Origin: Bifidobacterium apousia
Lineage (GTDB): Bacteria > Actinomycetota > Actinomycetes > Actinomycetales > Bifidobacteriaceae
Reading direction: 5' to 3'
Length of the DNA: 64,000 nt
Assembly (NCBI RefSeq): GCF_007559275.1
Contig: NZ_VMHK01000003.1
Coordinates: 124,001-188,000, forward strand
The notes under the pieces were generated by a model that did not search any database, was not told the origin of the DNA, and worked only from the letters and a program-made list of their open reading frames with translations. The translations under genes and the position numbers were made by a program. This document shows positions 17,764-24,675 of the stretch, piece by piece; the first letter of the stretch is position 1; every line of letters starts with the position of its first letter.

Positions 17764-19122
17764 TCAGCCTTGACCCTCGTCTGCTAGCATCCGCTTCCAC
17801 ATACCCGGGAAGTCAGGCATGGTCTTGGCTGTGGTGCCGATGTTGCGTACTCGGATGCCAGGTATCCTGAGTCCAATCATGGCAGCAAAAGTGGCCATGC
17901 GATGGTCGGCATAAGTCTCCATGACGGCCCCGTGCAGACGCTGAACAGGCACGGGCTCGATGGCCAGGCCATCATCCAGTTCGCCGGCCTGACCGCCTAT
18001 TCTGGTGATTTCGGTGGCCAATGCCTTCAGCCGATTGGTCTCATGACCACGCAGGTGGCCAATGCCGTGCAGGCGGCTGGGCCCATCGGCAAAGACCAGG
18101 ATTGCTGCAACCGAAGGCACGATCTCCCCCGCCGGAGAAAGGTCGAAGTCGCCGAGTCCATGAATGACTTCCCCCCCGGTCACCCGACAGGTGGCGCTAC
18201 CCTGCCCATCAGGAACCATGTCTACCTTCGCGCCCATAGTCTTCAGATACCCGGGCAGCAAGCCACCTGGCTGTGTGGTCCGTTCTGGCCAGTTGGGCAC
18301 ACTGACTTGCCCGCCTCCTATCACGGCCGCCCCCAGAAAGGGGGCCGCATTCGACAGGTCGGGCTCCACCTGAACCTGATCAGGCAGCCGTGTCCCTGCA
18401 GTCCCTCTGCCTTCAACGCTCCACCTGCAGCGGTCGGGATTGGCCTGGACCCGGACTCCAGCCTGACGCAGGTCCTCAACGGTCATCGCGATATGCGGAA
18501 GACTAGGCAGATGCTGACCAGAGTGGACGATGGTCATAGTGCCCTCAGCCCTGGCCGCCAGCAGCAGGAGGCCGGAAATGAACTGCGAGGAAGCCGAGGA
18601 GTCTATGGTCACCTCCCTGCCCACCAGGCGATCCGGCGGTGTGAGCACAAAGGGCAGGAAGCCCTCCTGGCCCAGGTACTCGATCCTGGCTCCCATCTGG
18701 GTCAGCCCCTCCAGCAGAGGTCTCATGGGACGGCGATAGGCCTGCTCGTCTCCGTCGAATCGTGTGGGGCCATCAGCCAGCATGGCCAGGCTAGGCACGA
18801 AGCGCATGACGGTTCCAGCCAGTCCGCAGTCCACACGAGCGCCGCCACGGAAGCGCCCGCCTGCCGGTGGAATGACGGTCACATTCGTAGCCTTGCTCAG
18901 GTCAACCCGACAGTCCACGCCGAGGGCCTCCAGGGCCCTGATCATCAGGTCCGTATCACGCGACCTGAGCAGACCAGTCAGCCTGACCGAACGGCTTCCC
19001 AAGGCTGCGAGAATCAGATACCTGTTCGAGAGGGACTTGCTCCCCGGTATGGTCACCGTTGCATCCAAGGGGCCATCAGCCTGCGGCGCCGCCCATGTCT
19101 CTTCCACTGTCATGGTCACCAT
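17764..19122 (-). CDS. aroA: 3-phosphoshikimate 1-carboxyvinyltransferase (EPSP synthase)
   Basis: This 452-residue enzyme joins phosphoenolpyruvate to shikimate 3-phosphate in the chorismate pathway. The phosphoshikimate-binding start is VTIPGSKSLSNRYLILAAL. The PEP-binding motif appears as CGLAGTVMRFVPSLAML, in place of the common LGNAGTAMRPL. SSQFISGLLLLAA and YADHRMATFAAMIGL follow, and the C-terminal helices are complete. No Shine-Dalgarno sequence stands before the ATG at 19122 or the second one at 19113, so the start is not fixed. It is the first gene of a unit with hisN. Confidence 0.95.
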   Translation of the reverse strand: MVTMTVEETWAAPQADGPLDATVTIPGSKSLSNRYLILAALGSRSVRLTGLLRSRDTDLMIRALEALGVDCRVDLSKATNVTVIPPAGGRFRGGARVDCGLAGTVMRFVPSLAMLADGPTRFDGDEQAYRRPMRPLLEGLTQMGARIEYLGQEGFLPFVLTPPDRLVGREVTIDSSASSQFISGLLLLAARAEGTMTIVHSGQHLPSLPHIAMTVEDLRQAGVRVQANPDRCRWSVEGRGTAGTRLPDQVQVEPDLSNAAPFLGAAVIGGGQVSVPNWPERTTQPGGLLPGYLKTMGAKVDMVPDGQGSATCRVTGGEVIHGLGDFDLSPAGEIVPSVAAILVFADGPSRLHGIGHLRGHETNRLKALATEITRIGGQAGELDDGLAIEPVPVQRLHGAVMETYADHRMATFAAMIGLRIPGIRVRNIGTTAKTMPDFPGMWKRMLADEGQG

Positions 19123-19199
19123 GGTAACCGCAGGCGCAGAGCTGTTCCCGCTCCCTGCTCACCCCTAGAGGTCCAGTGGGGACCCGACCCTGTGCTATA

Positions 19200-19228
19200 T
19201 TGATACATTGTGCCCATACGGTGATACT
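19200..19228 (+). promoter_or_regulatory. Promoter of tRNA-Pro
   Basis: TTGATA (19200-19205), a 17-base spacer and GATACT (19223-19228) end ten bases before the tRNA 5' end. Confidence 0.6.
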
Positions 19229-19237
19229 GATGGGCGC

Positions 19238-19311
19238 CGGGCTATAGCGCAGCTTGGTAGCGCGCCTGCTTTGGGTGCAGGATGTCGCCGGTTCAAATCC
19301 GGCTAGCCCGA
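19238..19311 (+). tRNA. tRNA-Pro(TGG)
   Basis: A 74-nt cloverleaf: acceptor CGGGCTA pairs with TAGCCCG plus discriminator A, the anticodon arm is CCTGC-TTTGGGT-GCAGG with anticodon TGG, and the T arm GCCGG-TTCAAAT-CCGGC is perfect. CCA is not encoded. The stop codon of the convergent MFS gene lies inside its 3' end. Confidence 0.95.
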
Positions 19312-20589
19312 CTTTTGCTTTCGTCCCATTTCGGGAGTCGGATCCTTGGCATTCATGCCCAGCAATCCCACAGAAAAAATCGTCAGAGCAAGAAGGCCCG
19401 TCAGGCCTGCATACATGGACATGGTGATGGCGATGCCGACCAGATTACCCAGCGTCAGAAAGACCATCTGCCCCAGAGGTGCTCCGATCATCATGACAGT
19501 CTGGACCACTCCCATAGTTGCGGCCAAGTGGTCCTCGGCCACCGTGCTGATGAGCATGGTCATGAACCTAGGGTTGATCTTGCCCAGAAGATAGTTCATG
19601 GCCAGGAGCGGGAGGAACAGCAGGGCAGGAATGTGCAGCCATACCAGGTTGATCCCTACCATGGCGGCTGCGGCCATGACTCCGGTCAGCAGATGGGCCA
19701 TGGGCAACCGCTTGAGCGGATCTGCGGCAAGGAGTGCGCCGAGAATGAGTCCTAGGGAGGAGATGCCGTTGACGGCGGCTATGGTCGTGCCGTAGCTTCC
19801 CCACCAGACCTCGGGCATGGAGATAAGCCCCAGGTTGAGCAGGGGCTGCAGGGCCGTCCCCAGAAGGTTGACCATGCATCCGAAACCCACCATCAGAACC
19901 AGAAAGGCGGAGTGGCGGAGCTCCCCCAAGATCACATGAAGGCTGGATGCTAGTCCCACATGCTTGCCCACAGGTGAGCCATTGACTGAGACCTCCGCCC
20001 TGGTGAATTTCTGATAGCCAACAGCCACGAGGATCCCCGCCAGAAGGAAGGTGAGGGCGTTGATCAGCGCAAATACAGCGAATCTGTTGCCCAGGAGGGC
20101 AATCAACACTGCGCCTCCGCCTGCACTGATGACAGCCGCGACGCTGGAGGTAGCAGAGGTGATTGAAGTCGCCTGGTGAAGCTGGCTAGGCAGGACCAGA
20201 TGTTTAAGTACCGGCATCCATAGACTGCCTGCATACCCCTCGAGCATGGAAGACGCCATGTCCATGGCTATCAGCAGCACAAAGACGGGCAGGCTCTTGG
20301 ACCTGCCGATCATTATGGCAATAACCAGATAGATACACACTTGAATCAGCTTGATCACCACTTGCATCCGCGTCTTGTGCACGGTCCTGTCGGCCAGGTA
20401 TCCGGTCAGGATGGCTGTCAGGGCTGGAGCCACCCAGGCCATTGAGGCTATGGAGACAGCCAGTCCAGCAAAGGGCATGGTCTGGGCATAGACAATGAAG
20501 ACGATGTTGAAGAGCTCGCCTCCGACCGTATTCAACAGACTGGCCAGAACCATGGTCACAAAAGGCTTGTTCTTCAGAAGCCCCTGCAT
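19303..20589 (-). CDS. MFS transporter, macrolide-efflux-like
   Basis: A 428-residue membrane protein with about twelve helices. It starts LKNKPFVTMVLASLLNTVGG and carries GYLADRTVHKTRM in the helix 2-3 loop, a pattern of MefA-type drug exporters. It is the third gene of a probable operon after the ABC ATPase and ABC permease, 13 bases from the permease, and under the same TetR-type operator. Export of a toxic compound is the likely role, substrate unknown. Its last codons and stop overlap the 3' end of tRNA-Pro on the other strand. No good Shine-Dalgarno is seen, so translation may be coupled. Confidence 0.8.
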   Translation of the reverse strand: MQGLLKNKPFVTMVLASLLNTVGGELFNIVFIVYAQTMPFAGLAVSIASMAWVAPALTAILTGYLADRTVHKTRMQVVIKLIQVCIYLVIAIMIGRSKSLPVFVLLIAMDMASSMLEGYAGSLWMPVLKHLVLPSQLHQATSITSATSSVAAVISAGGGAVLIALLGNRFAVFALINALTFLLAGILVAVGYQKFTRAEVSVNGSPVGKHVGLASSLHVILGELRHSAFLVLMVGFGCMVNLLGTALQPLLNLGLISMPEVWWGSYGTTIAAVNGISSLGLILGALLAADPLKRLPMAHLLTGVMAAAAMVGINLVWLHIPALLFLPLLAMNYLLGKINPRFMTMLISTVAEDHLAATMGVVQTVMMIGAPLGQMVFLTLGNLVGIAITMSMYAGLTGLLALTIFSVGLLGMNAKDPTPEMGRKQKSG

Positions 20590-20602
20590 GGTCAGCCGTC
20601 GA

Positions 20603-21298
20603 TCAGGGCAGTTCGATCTTCATGAGGGTCCGATGAAGCAGCCACCAGGCCGGCAGGGAGGCCAGAAAGATGATCAGAAGCAGCAGAGCAGACAGTAGCG
20701 GGGATTGGGAGAGCAAGTTGCCCACTACAGCGTCCAGCAGGAGCAGGACCGCGAACATGATGGGCAGCGAACGCTTCCAGAAGCCTATAGAGAGGGCGAT
20801 GCCAACCAACCCCACCAGTCCGGCAAGGCTGGTAACCAGCATGAGGAGAACCTGTTCAAGCAGACTGCTTGGCGAGCCCGTTCCAAGCGAACCCACAAGA
20901 CGGTCGATCAGTAGCATGACGGTCAGGGTGATGGCCGTACCAGCCAAGTAGGAGAGCGCAGTGAAGAGGCCGACGAAGATCAACTTGGCCAGCAGGATTC
21001 GGCTTCGCGATATGGGGAATGAGAGGGTGAGCGCCAGGTTCCTCCCCGTATAGGGCTCAATGAAGACGAGGTTGCAGAGGGCAGCAGCCACCAGGGAGAA
21101 GCCCACCAGAAGGATGACCATGGCCATCTGCAGCACGAAGGCCAGGCTTGACAACCGAGGATCTGACCGTCCGCTAGTGTGGCCAATGGCCAGGAACATG
21201 CCTCCGATGGCCAAGGCTGCGGCCACTACTGCCAGCCCTCCGAAGATGCAGGGCCATAGCCTGGTCTTTTTCAGTTCTAATTTCAGCAGCGTCTTCAT
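20603..21298 (-). CDS. ABC-2 type transporter permease
   Basis: A 231-residue integral membrane protein with six predicted helices and a short basic N-terminus (MKTLLKLELKKTRLW) typical of ABC-2 permeases such as BcrB/YhcI types. ETGRN-like SFPISRSRILLAKL in the first cytoplasmic loop is the usual coupling segment. The ATG follows the ATPase stop by one base. Together they form an exporter, probably for a peptide or amphiphile. Substrate not readable. Confidence 0.82.
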   Translation of the reverse strand: MKTLLKLELKKTRLWPCIFGGLAVVAAALAIGGMFLAIGHTSGRSDPRLSSLAFVLQMAMVILLVGFSLVAAALCNLVFIEPYTGRNLALTLSFPISRSRILLAKLIFVGLFTALSYLAGTAITLTVMLLIDRLVGSLGTGSPSSLLEQVLLMLVTSLAGLVGLVGIALSIGFWKRSLPIMFAVLLLLDAVVGNLLSQSPLLSALLLLIIFLASLPAWWLLHRTLMKIELP

Positions 21299-21299
21299 A

Positions 21300-22031
21300 T
21301 CAGCCCTCCATGGCCTTGACCAGGGTTCGCTCGGCGACCTCCTGGCCCTGATTGAGGAGCTCCGGCACGCTGGCCCGCAGGCTGACTCTGCCGTCCGCCA
21401 CGACCATCACGTGGTCGGCCGTGCGCAACACTTCGGAGAGAATGTGGCTGGAAAAGAGGATTGCACTCCCCTGGGCTGCCAGGCTGCGCAGGCTATCTCG
21501 CAGCTGTCCGATGGCCACAGGGTCCAGTCCGTTGAGCGGCTCGTCCAGTAGGTAAAGGTCAGGATGATGGCCCATGCACCTGGCCAAGGCCAGCCTCTGC
21601 CTCATGCCCATGGAATACCTGCCGACAGGCGTGGTTGAATCGGCGGCCAAACCGACCTTGTCCAAAAGTTGGCTGATCCCGGTGGGTCCGGCATCCCTAT
21701 GCTCCCGGTCTGCCAATGCCAGGTAGGTCAGGTCAATCTCAAGATTTTCCCTAGCGCTGAGGGACTCATAAAAGACCGGCTCGTTGATGAACACTCCCAT
21801 CCTGGCCAGATTGCCCGGGTAGTCTTCGCTCAGAGGCCTCCCCAGAAAACAGACTCTGCCGCCGACAGGCCTCTGCATTCCGGTCAGGATCTTCAACAGC
21901 GTGGACTTGCCAGCCCCGTTGGCACCTAGCAAGCCCAGAATCTCGCCCTGCCCCAGGGTCAAATCCAGTCCGGACAGCACCTCCCTGCCTTCAAACACTT
22001 GGACAATTCCGTCCGCCTTCAGCACCTGCAT
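21300..22031 (-). CDS. ABC transporter ATP-binding protein
   Basis: A 243-residue ABC ATPase of the BcrA/CcmA group. Walker A is GANGAGKS, the signature is YSMGMRQRLALAR, Walker B is LYLLDEP, and the switch His lies in SSHILSE. The ATG at 22031 has AGGAG six bases upstream and is preferred over 22082. It opens the export operon. The sequence ATACC-GAT-GGTAT at 22048-22060, just before the start, matches the palindrome in front of the upstream tetR gene, so TetR control is likely. Confidence 0.92.
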   Translation of the reverse strand: MQVLKADGIVQVFEGREVLSGLDLTLGQGEILGLLGANGAGKSTLLKILTGMQRPVGGRVCFLGRPLSEDYPGNLARMGVFINEPVFYESLSARENLEIDLTYLALADREHRDAGPTGISQLLDKVGLAADSTTPVGRYSMGMRQRLALARCMGHHPDLYLLDEPLNGLDPVAIGQLRDSLRSLAAQGSAILFSSHILSEVLRTADHVMVVADGRVSLRASVPELLNQGQEVAERTLVKAMEG

Positions 22032-22047
22032 AAAACTCCTTTCAAAA

Positions 22048-22061
22048 ATACCGATGGTATG
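22048..22061. promoter_or_regulatory. Predicted TetR operator before the ABC-MFS operon
   Basis: ATACC-GAT-GGTATG; same arms as the site at 22938-22952. Confidence 0.65.
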
Positions 22062-22148
22062 TTTAGTGGAAACAAAAACCATTACTCGTTGAGTGCCCGA
22101 ATCTTGCTAGTAGACAGAGCCCTCTTGGCCTTAAGATATCTATCGGCT

Positions 22149-22862
22149 CTAAGAGACCCCTTGATCCTGATTCTTGTCAGATTCCTCTTGCGTGGACTCC
22201 CCACTGGTGGCAGTCAAAGGATTGCTCTTCAGATGTGCGTGCAAATGCACGGCCGCACGAATAACCCGATCATCGACGACAGGCGCCCCTATTCCCTTGA
22301 GCATATCCGCCAAGAGGGAGAACTTGGAGACCACCTGGTCCCGGGTCATGGTCGAGAATCGAATCCCTATCCACATGTTGAGCAGGATGTAGAGCACCTG
22401 GGCCAGATCCTCAGGATTGCAGGGGGCGATGGAGCCGTCTTCCACACCTTCACGGACATAAGGAGTGATCACATCCACAATCCTGTCCATGGATTTCAAG
22501 TACATCTGGCCTACCATGCGGGGGCTCTTCAGCAGGGTTCTGGCGGAAAAGGTGACATCGAGACGCGAGTATGCCGACAGGGAGGCAATCAGCTCGTTGC
22601 GCAGCTTGTCCAGCCCGGTTTCGCCCGGCCAGTCCCCCAGCCAGTCTCCCTGGGAGGAGGACGAGGCCATACGCTCGGTAACCGCGTGGAAAATAGCCGT
22701 CTTGGAGGGAAAATGGTAGTAGACCGCCCCCTTGGTCATGCCGCCCAGGCCGTCGACGATGTCCTGGATGCTGGTTCCGTCGTAGCCCTTTTCCAGGAAG
22801 AGCCGCTGGGCTACATCGAGGATCTGATTGCGATGTCCTTCGGGATCCTTCGGCGTGCCCAT
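22149..22862 (-). CDS. TetR-family regulator of the adjacent efflux operon
   Basis: A 237-residue TetR protein. The DNA-binding part spans residues 10-55: HRNQILDVAQRLFLEKGYDG, TSIQDIVDGLGGMTKGAVYYHFPSKTAIF. The rest is a helical ligand domain and a polar tail rich in Ser, Gln and Asp. It is transcribed in the same direction as the ABC and MFS genes, 117 bases upstream of them. Palindromes with identical arms, ATACC-N3-GGTATG, stand before this gene and before the ABC ATPase gene, so autorepression plus repression of the pump are expected. Induction by a transported compound is inference. Confidence 0.9.
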   Translation of the reverse strand: MGTPKDPEGHRNQILDVAQRLFLEKGYDGTSIQDIVDGLGGMTKGAVYYHFPSKTAIFHAVTERMASSSSQGDWLGDWPGETGLDKLRNELIASLSAYSRLDVTFSARTLLKSPRMVGQMYLKSMDRIVDVITPYVREGVEDGSIAPCNPEDLAQVLYILLNMWIGIRFSTMTRDQVVSKFSLLADMLKGIGAPVVDDRVIRAAVHLHAHLKSNPLTATSGESTQEESDKNQDQGVS

Positions 22863-22937
22863 GCAGTGCTCCTCTTCCTGTCAGCGCAACAATGCCTGAT
22901 CATTCTGACCTGACCATCTTTTCTGACAAGAACCTAT

Positions 22938-22952
22938 CATACCACCGGTATG
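22938..22952. promoter_or_regulatory. Predicted TetR operator before tetR
   Basis: CATACC-ACC-GGTATG, a perfect inverted repeat 75 bases upstream of the regulator's ATG, sharing arms with 22048-22061. Confidence 0.7.
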
Positions 22953-22990
22953 TTCTACTCGCCCAATCACAGGCGTTGATGCCTGGGACC

Positions 22991-23674
22991 TTAATCCTTC
23001 TGCAGGCGACGGATGGCCTCATGCTGAATGGCCACCACTGCCTTGGCATCGGCGACTCCCGCTGCACAAAGCTCCTGCCAGGAGACCCAGGCCGACTGGA
23101 TATGCTCGCCCGGGTCGAAGTCGGTGGATCCTTGATGCCAGCGACGCAGATGCATGACCACGATGTGGCCGAGCTCGTCGCTCATCCCCAGAGAGGAGTA
23201 GACATCGGGAGCAGCATCGATCCAACCGTCCTCCGGATCCAGGCGGCTTTCTGAGCCCGGCGCACCCTCAGGCCCGGGCACCAGACCGGTCTCCTCACGC
23301 AGCTCGCGCAGGACGGCCTTGACGGGGCTCTCCCCTGGATCGATGAAGCCGGCCGGCAGGCCGAAGACATAGGCCTGGGCACCCACCCGGTACTCGCGGG
23401 TCAGCAGATAGGCATCGGCAGCGCAGTCGTGTACCAGCATGACCACGCAGGGGTCGTGACGGATGAGCTGCCGATCGATGGTTTCCTTGGAACCATCACG
23501 CCGAAACATGGCCACCCGCTGCTGGTCGATAACGAATATCGGGCCGCGGAAGACCTCCCTGTCATCCATCAGCTCGGGAGCGCGGGTCATATCGATGCCC
23601 TTGGGCCCCTGGCCATCGCGGCCGTCCAGCCTGGCGGCCAATCGTGCCTGCAAATCCTGCGCTTCATCGCTCAT
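22991..23674 (-). CDS. Nudix hydrolase, ADP-ribose pyrophosphatase type
   Basis: A 227-residue Nudix enzyme. The Nudix box is canonical, GFIDPGESPVKAVLRELREE followed by TGL. The preceding FGLPAGF and the N-terminal half (about residues 20-70) resemble ADP-ribose or nucleoside-diphosphate-sugar pyrophosphatases. ATG 23674 has GAGGAGGAGT upstream. It follows the NIF3-family gene by 35 bases on the same strand and may share its transcript with polA-side genes. Exact substrate cannot be told. Confidence 0.88.
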   Translation of the reverse strand: MSDEAQDLQARLAARLDGRDGQGPKGIDMTRAPELMDDREVFRGPIFVIDQQRVAMFRRDGSKETIDRQLIRHDPCVVMLVHDCAADAYLLTREYRVGAQAYVFGLPAGFIDPGESPVKAVLRELREETGLVPGPEGAPGSESRLDPEDGWIDAAPDVYSSLGMSDELGHIVVMHLRRWHQGSTDFDPGEHIQSAWVSWQELCAAGVADAKAVVAIQHEAIRRLQKD

Positions 23675-23709
23675 GAAATCACTCCTCCTCAACCATCAAT
23701 CCTCAGCCG

Positions 23710-24627
23710 TCAACGCACCACCATGGTCCAAGGGTCTGTGACGATTGATGAGACCTCCACCTGTGGACGAACACCAGTAGCCATCTCCAGGGCCCTGGCA
23801 ATGTCTCCCTTGGCGTAGCGGAACCAGAGGCTCTCAATTGCCGAGTGCGGGGTGTTGATCAGCATGGGTCTGGGCTGATTGGGCCGACCGGCCATCCTGG
23901 CCTCATAGAGGGCCTGCTGGTAGGCATCCGTGGCAGGATGATGGCGCAGATCGCTGGTGATGTAGACATCGGCCCCCGTGGACCGGACCAGGTCGAACTC
24001 GGAGTCCCCTGAGCCAGGCAACAGAGCGACCGTGGAGACCATGGCCTCGGACGGACCGACCGCCTGAACACCCAGAGCCGTCCTGGGCAGGAGGCCCGCC
24101 ACGGTCTGGACCAGATCCTCAAATGGCATGGGCGTGGGAAGCCGGCCCCAACGACCCAGGCCTACCCGAATTCCCTGTTCGGCGTGCAGGTCACGGTTTG
24201 AGAGCGGCTGAGGGGCCAGCGGTCGTGCATCCTGCAGGTCCAGGGCATCGGCAGCCGCCTGGGCCACACCACGGTAGGCGGCATCAGCGTTGGTATGCCC
24301 CACCCAGAGCCCACAGTGACCCTCGACCAGTCTGGTTATCATATCCCCGCGGAAGTCCAGGCCGGAAACCTGGTGGACCGACCTGAAGAAGAGCGGATGG
24401 TGGGTGATCAGCAGGTCGGCCTTGTGGTCCAGAGCCTCCTGAACCACATCGGGCCGAGGGTCTACGGCGCACCAAATCCGCCTGACCGGCCAGGACGGAT
24501 CCCCCGCCACCAGACCCGGATAATCCCAGTCCTCCGCGTAGTCCAGAGGGTAGAGCCCCTCCAGCAGATCCACAACCTGGCCCAGGGGCACTGAAGGCCT
24601 CTGAACCTCATCCTGTTCATCAGGCAT
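23710..24627 (-). CDS. NIF3/YbgI family dinuclear metal protein
   Basis: A 305-residue cytosolic protein of the Nif3-like group (GTP cyclohydrolase I type 2 by annotation habit). Metal ligands are visible in LLITHHPLFF near residue 90, GHTNADAAYRG and the closing NTPHSAIESLWF, where an HxxxE arrangement is expected. The middle part has SGDSEFDLVRSTGADVYITSDLRHH. ATG 24627 is preceded by AGGAGGG. It lies between polA and a Nudix gene. The biochemical role of the family is still debated; no more can be said here. Confidence 0.88.
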   Translation of the reverse strand: MPDEQDEVQRPSVPLGQVVDLLEGLYPLDYAEDWDYPGLVAGDPSWPVRRIWCAVDPRPDVVQEALDHKADLLITHHPLFFRSVHQVSGLDFRGDMITRLVEGHCGLWVGHTNADAAYRGVAQAAADALDLQDARPLAPQPLSNRDLHAEQGIRVGLGRWGRLPTPMPFEDLVQTVAGLLPRTALGVQAVGPSEAMVSTVALLPGSGDSEFDLVRSTGADVYITSDLRHHPATDAYQQALYEARMAGRPNQPRPMLINTPHSAIESLWFRYAKGDIARALEMATGVRPQVEVSSIVTDPWTMVVR

Positions 24628-24675
24628 GACGATCCCTCCTCGGATCCTGCTGGGCCCAGGGCACCCCACGGCAGG

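Noticed and set aside
19238-22990. Integrative element at tRNA-Pro
   Set aside because: No integrase gene and no repeat of the tRNA 3' end found; kept only as a weak finding about position.
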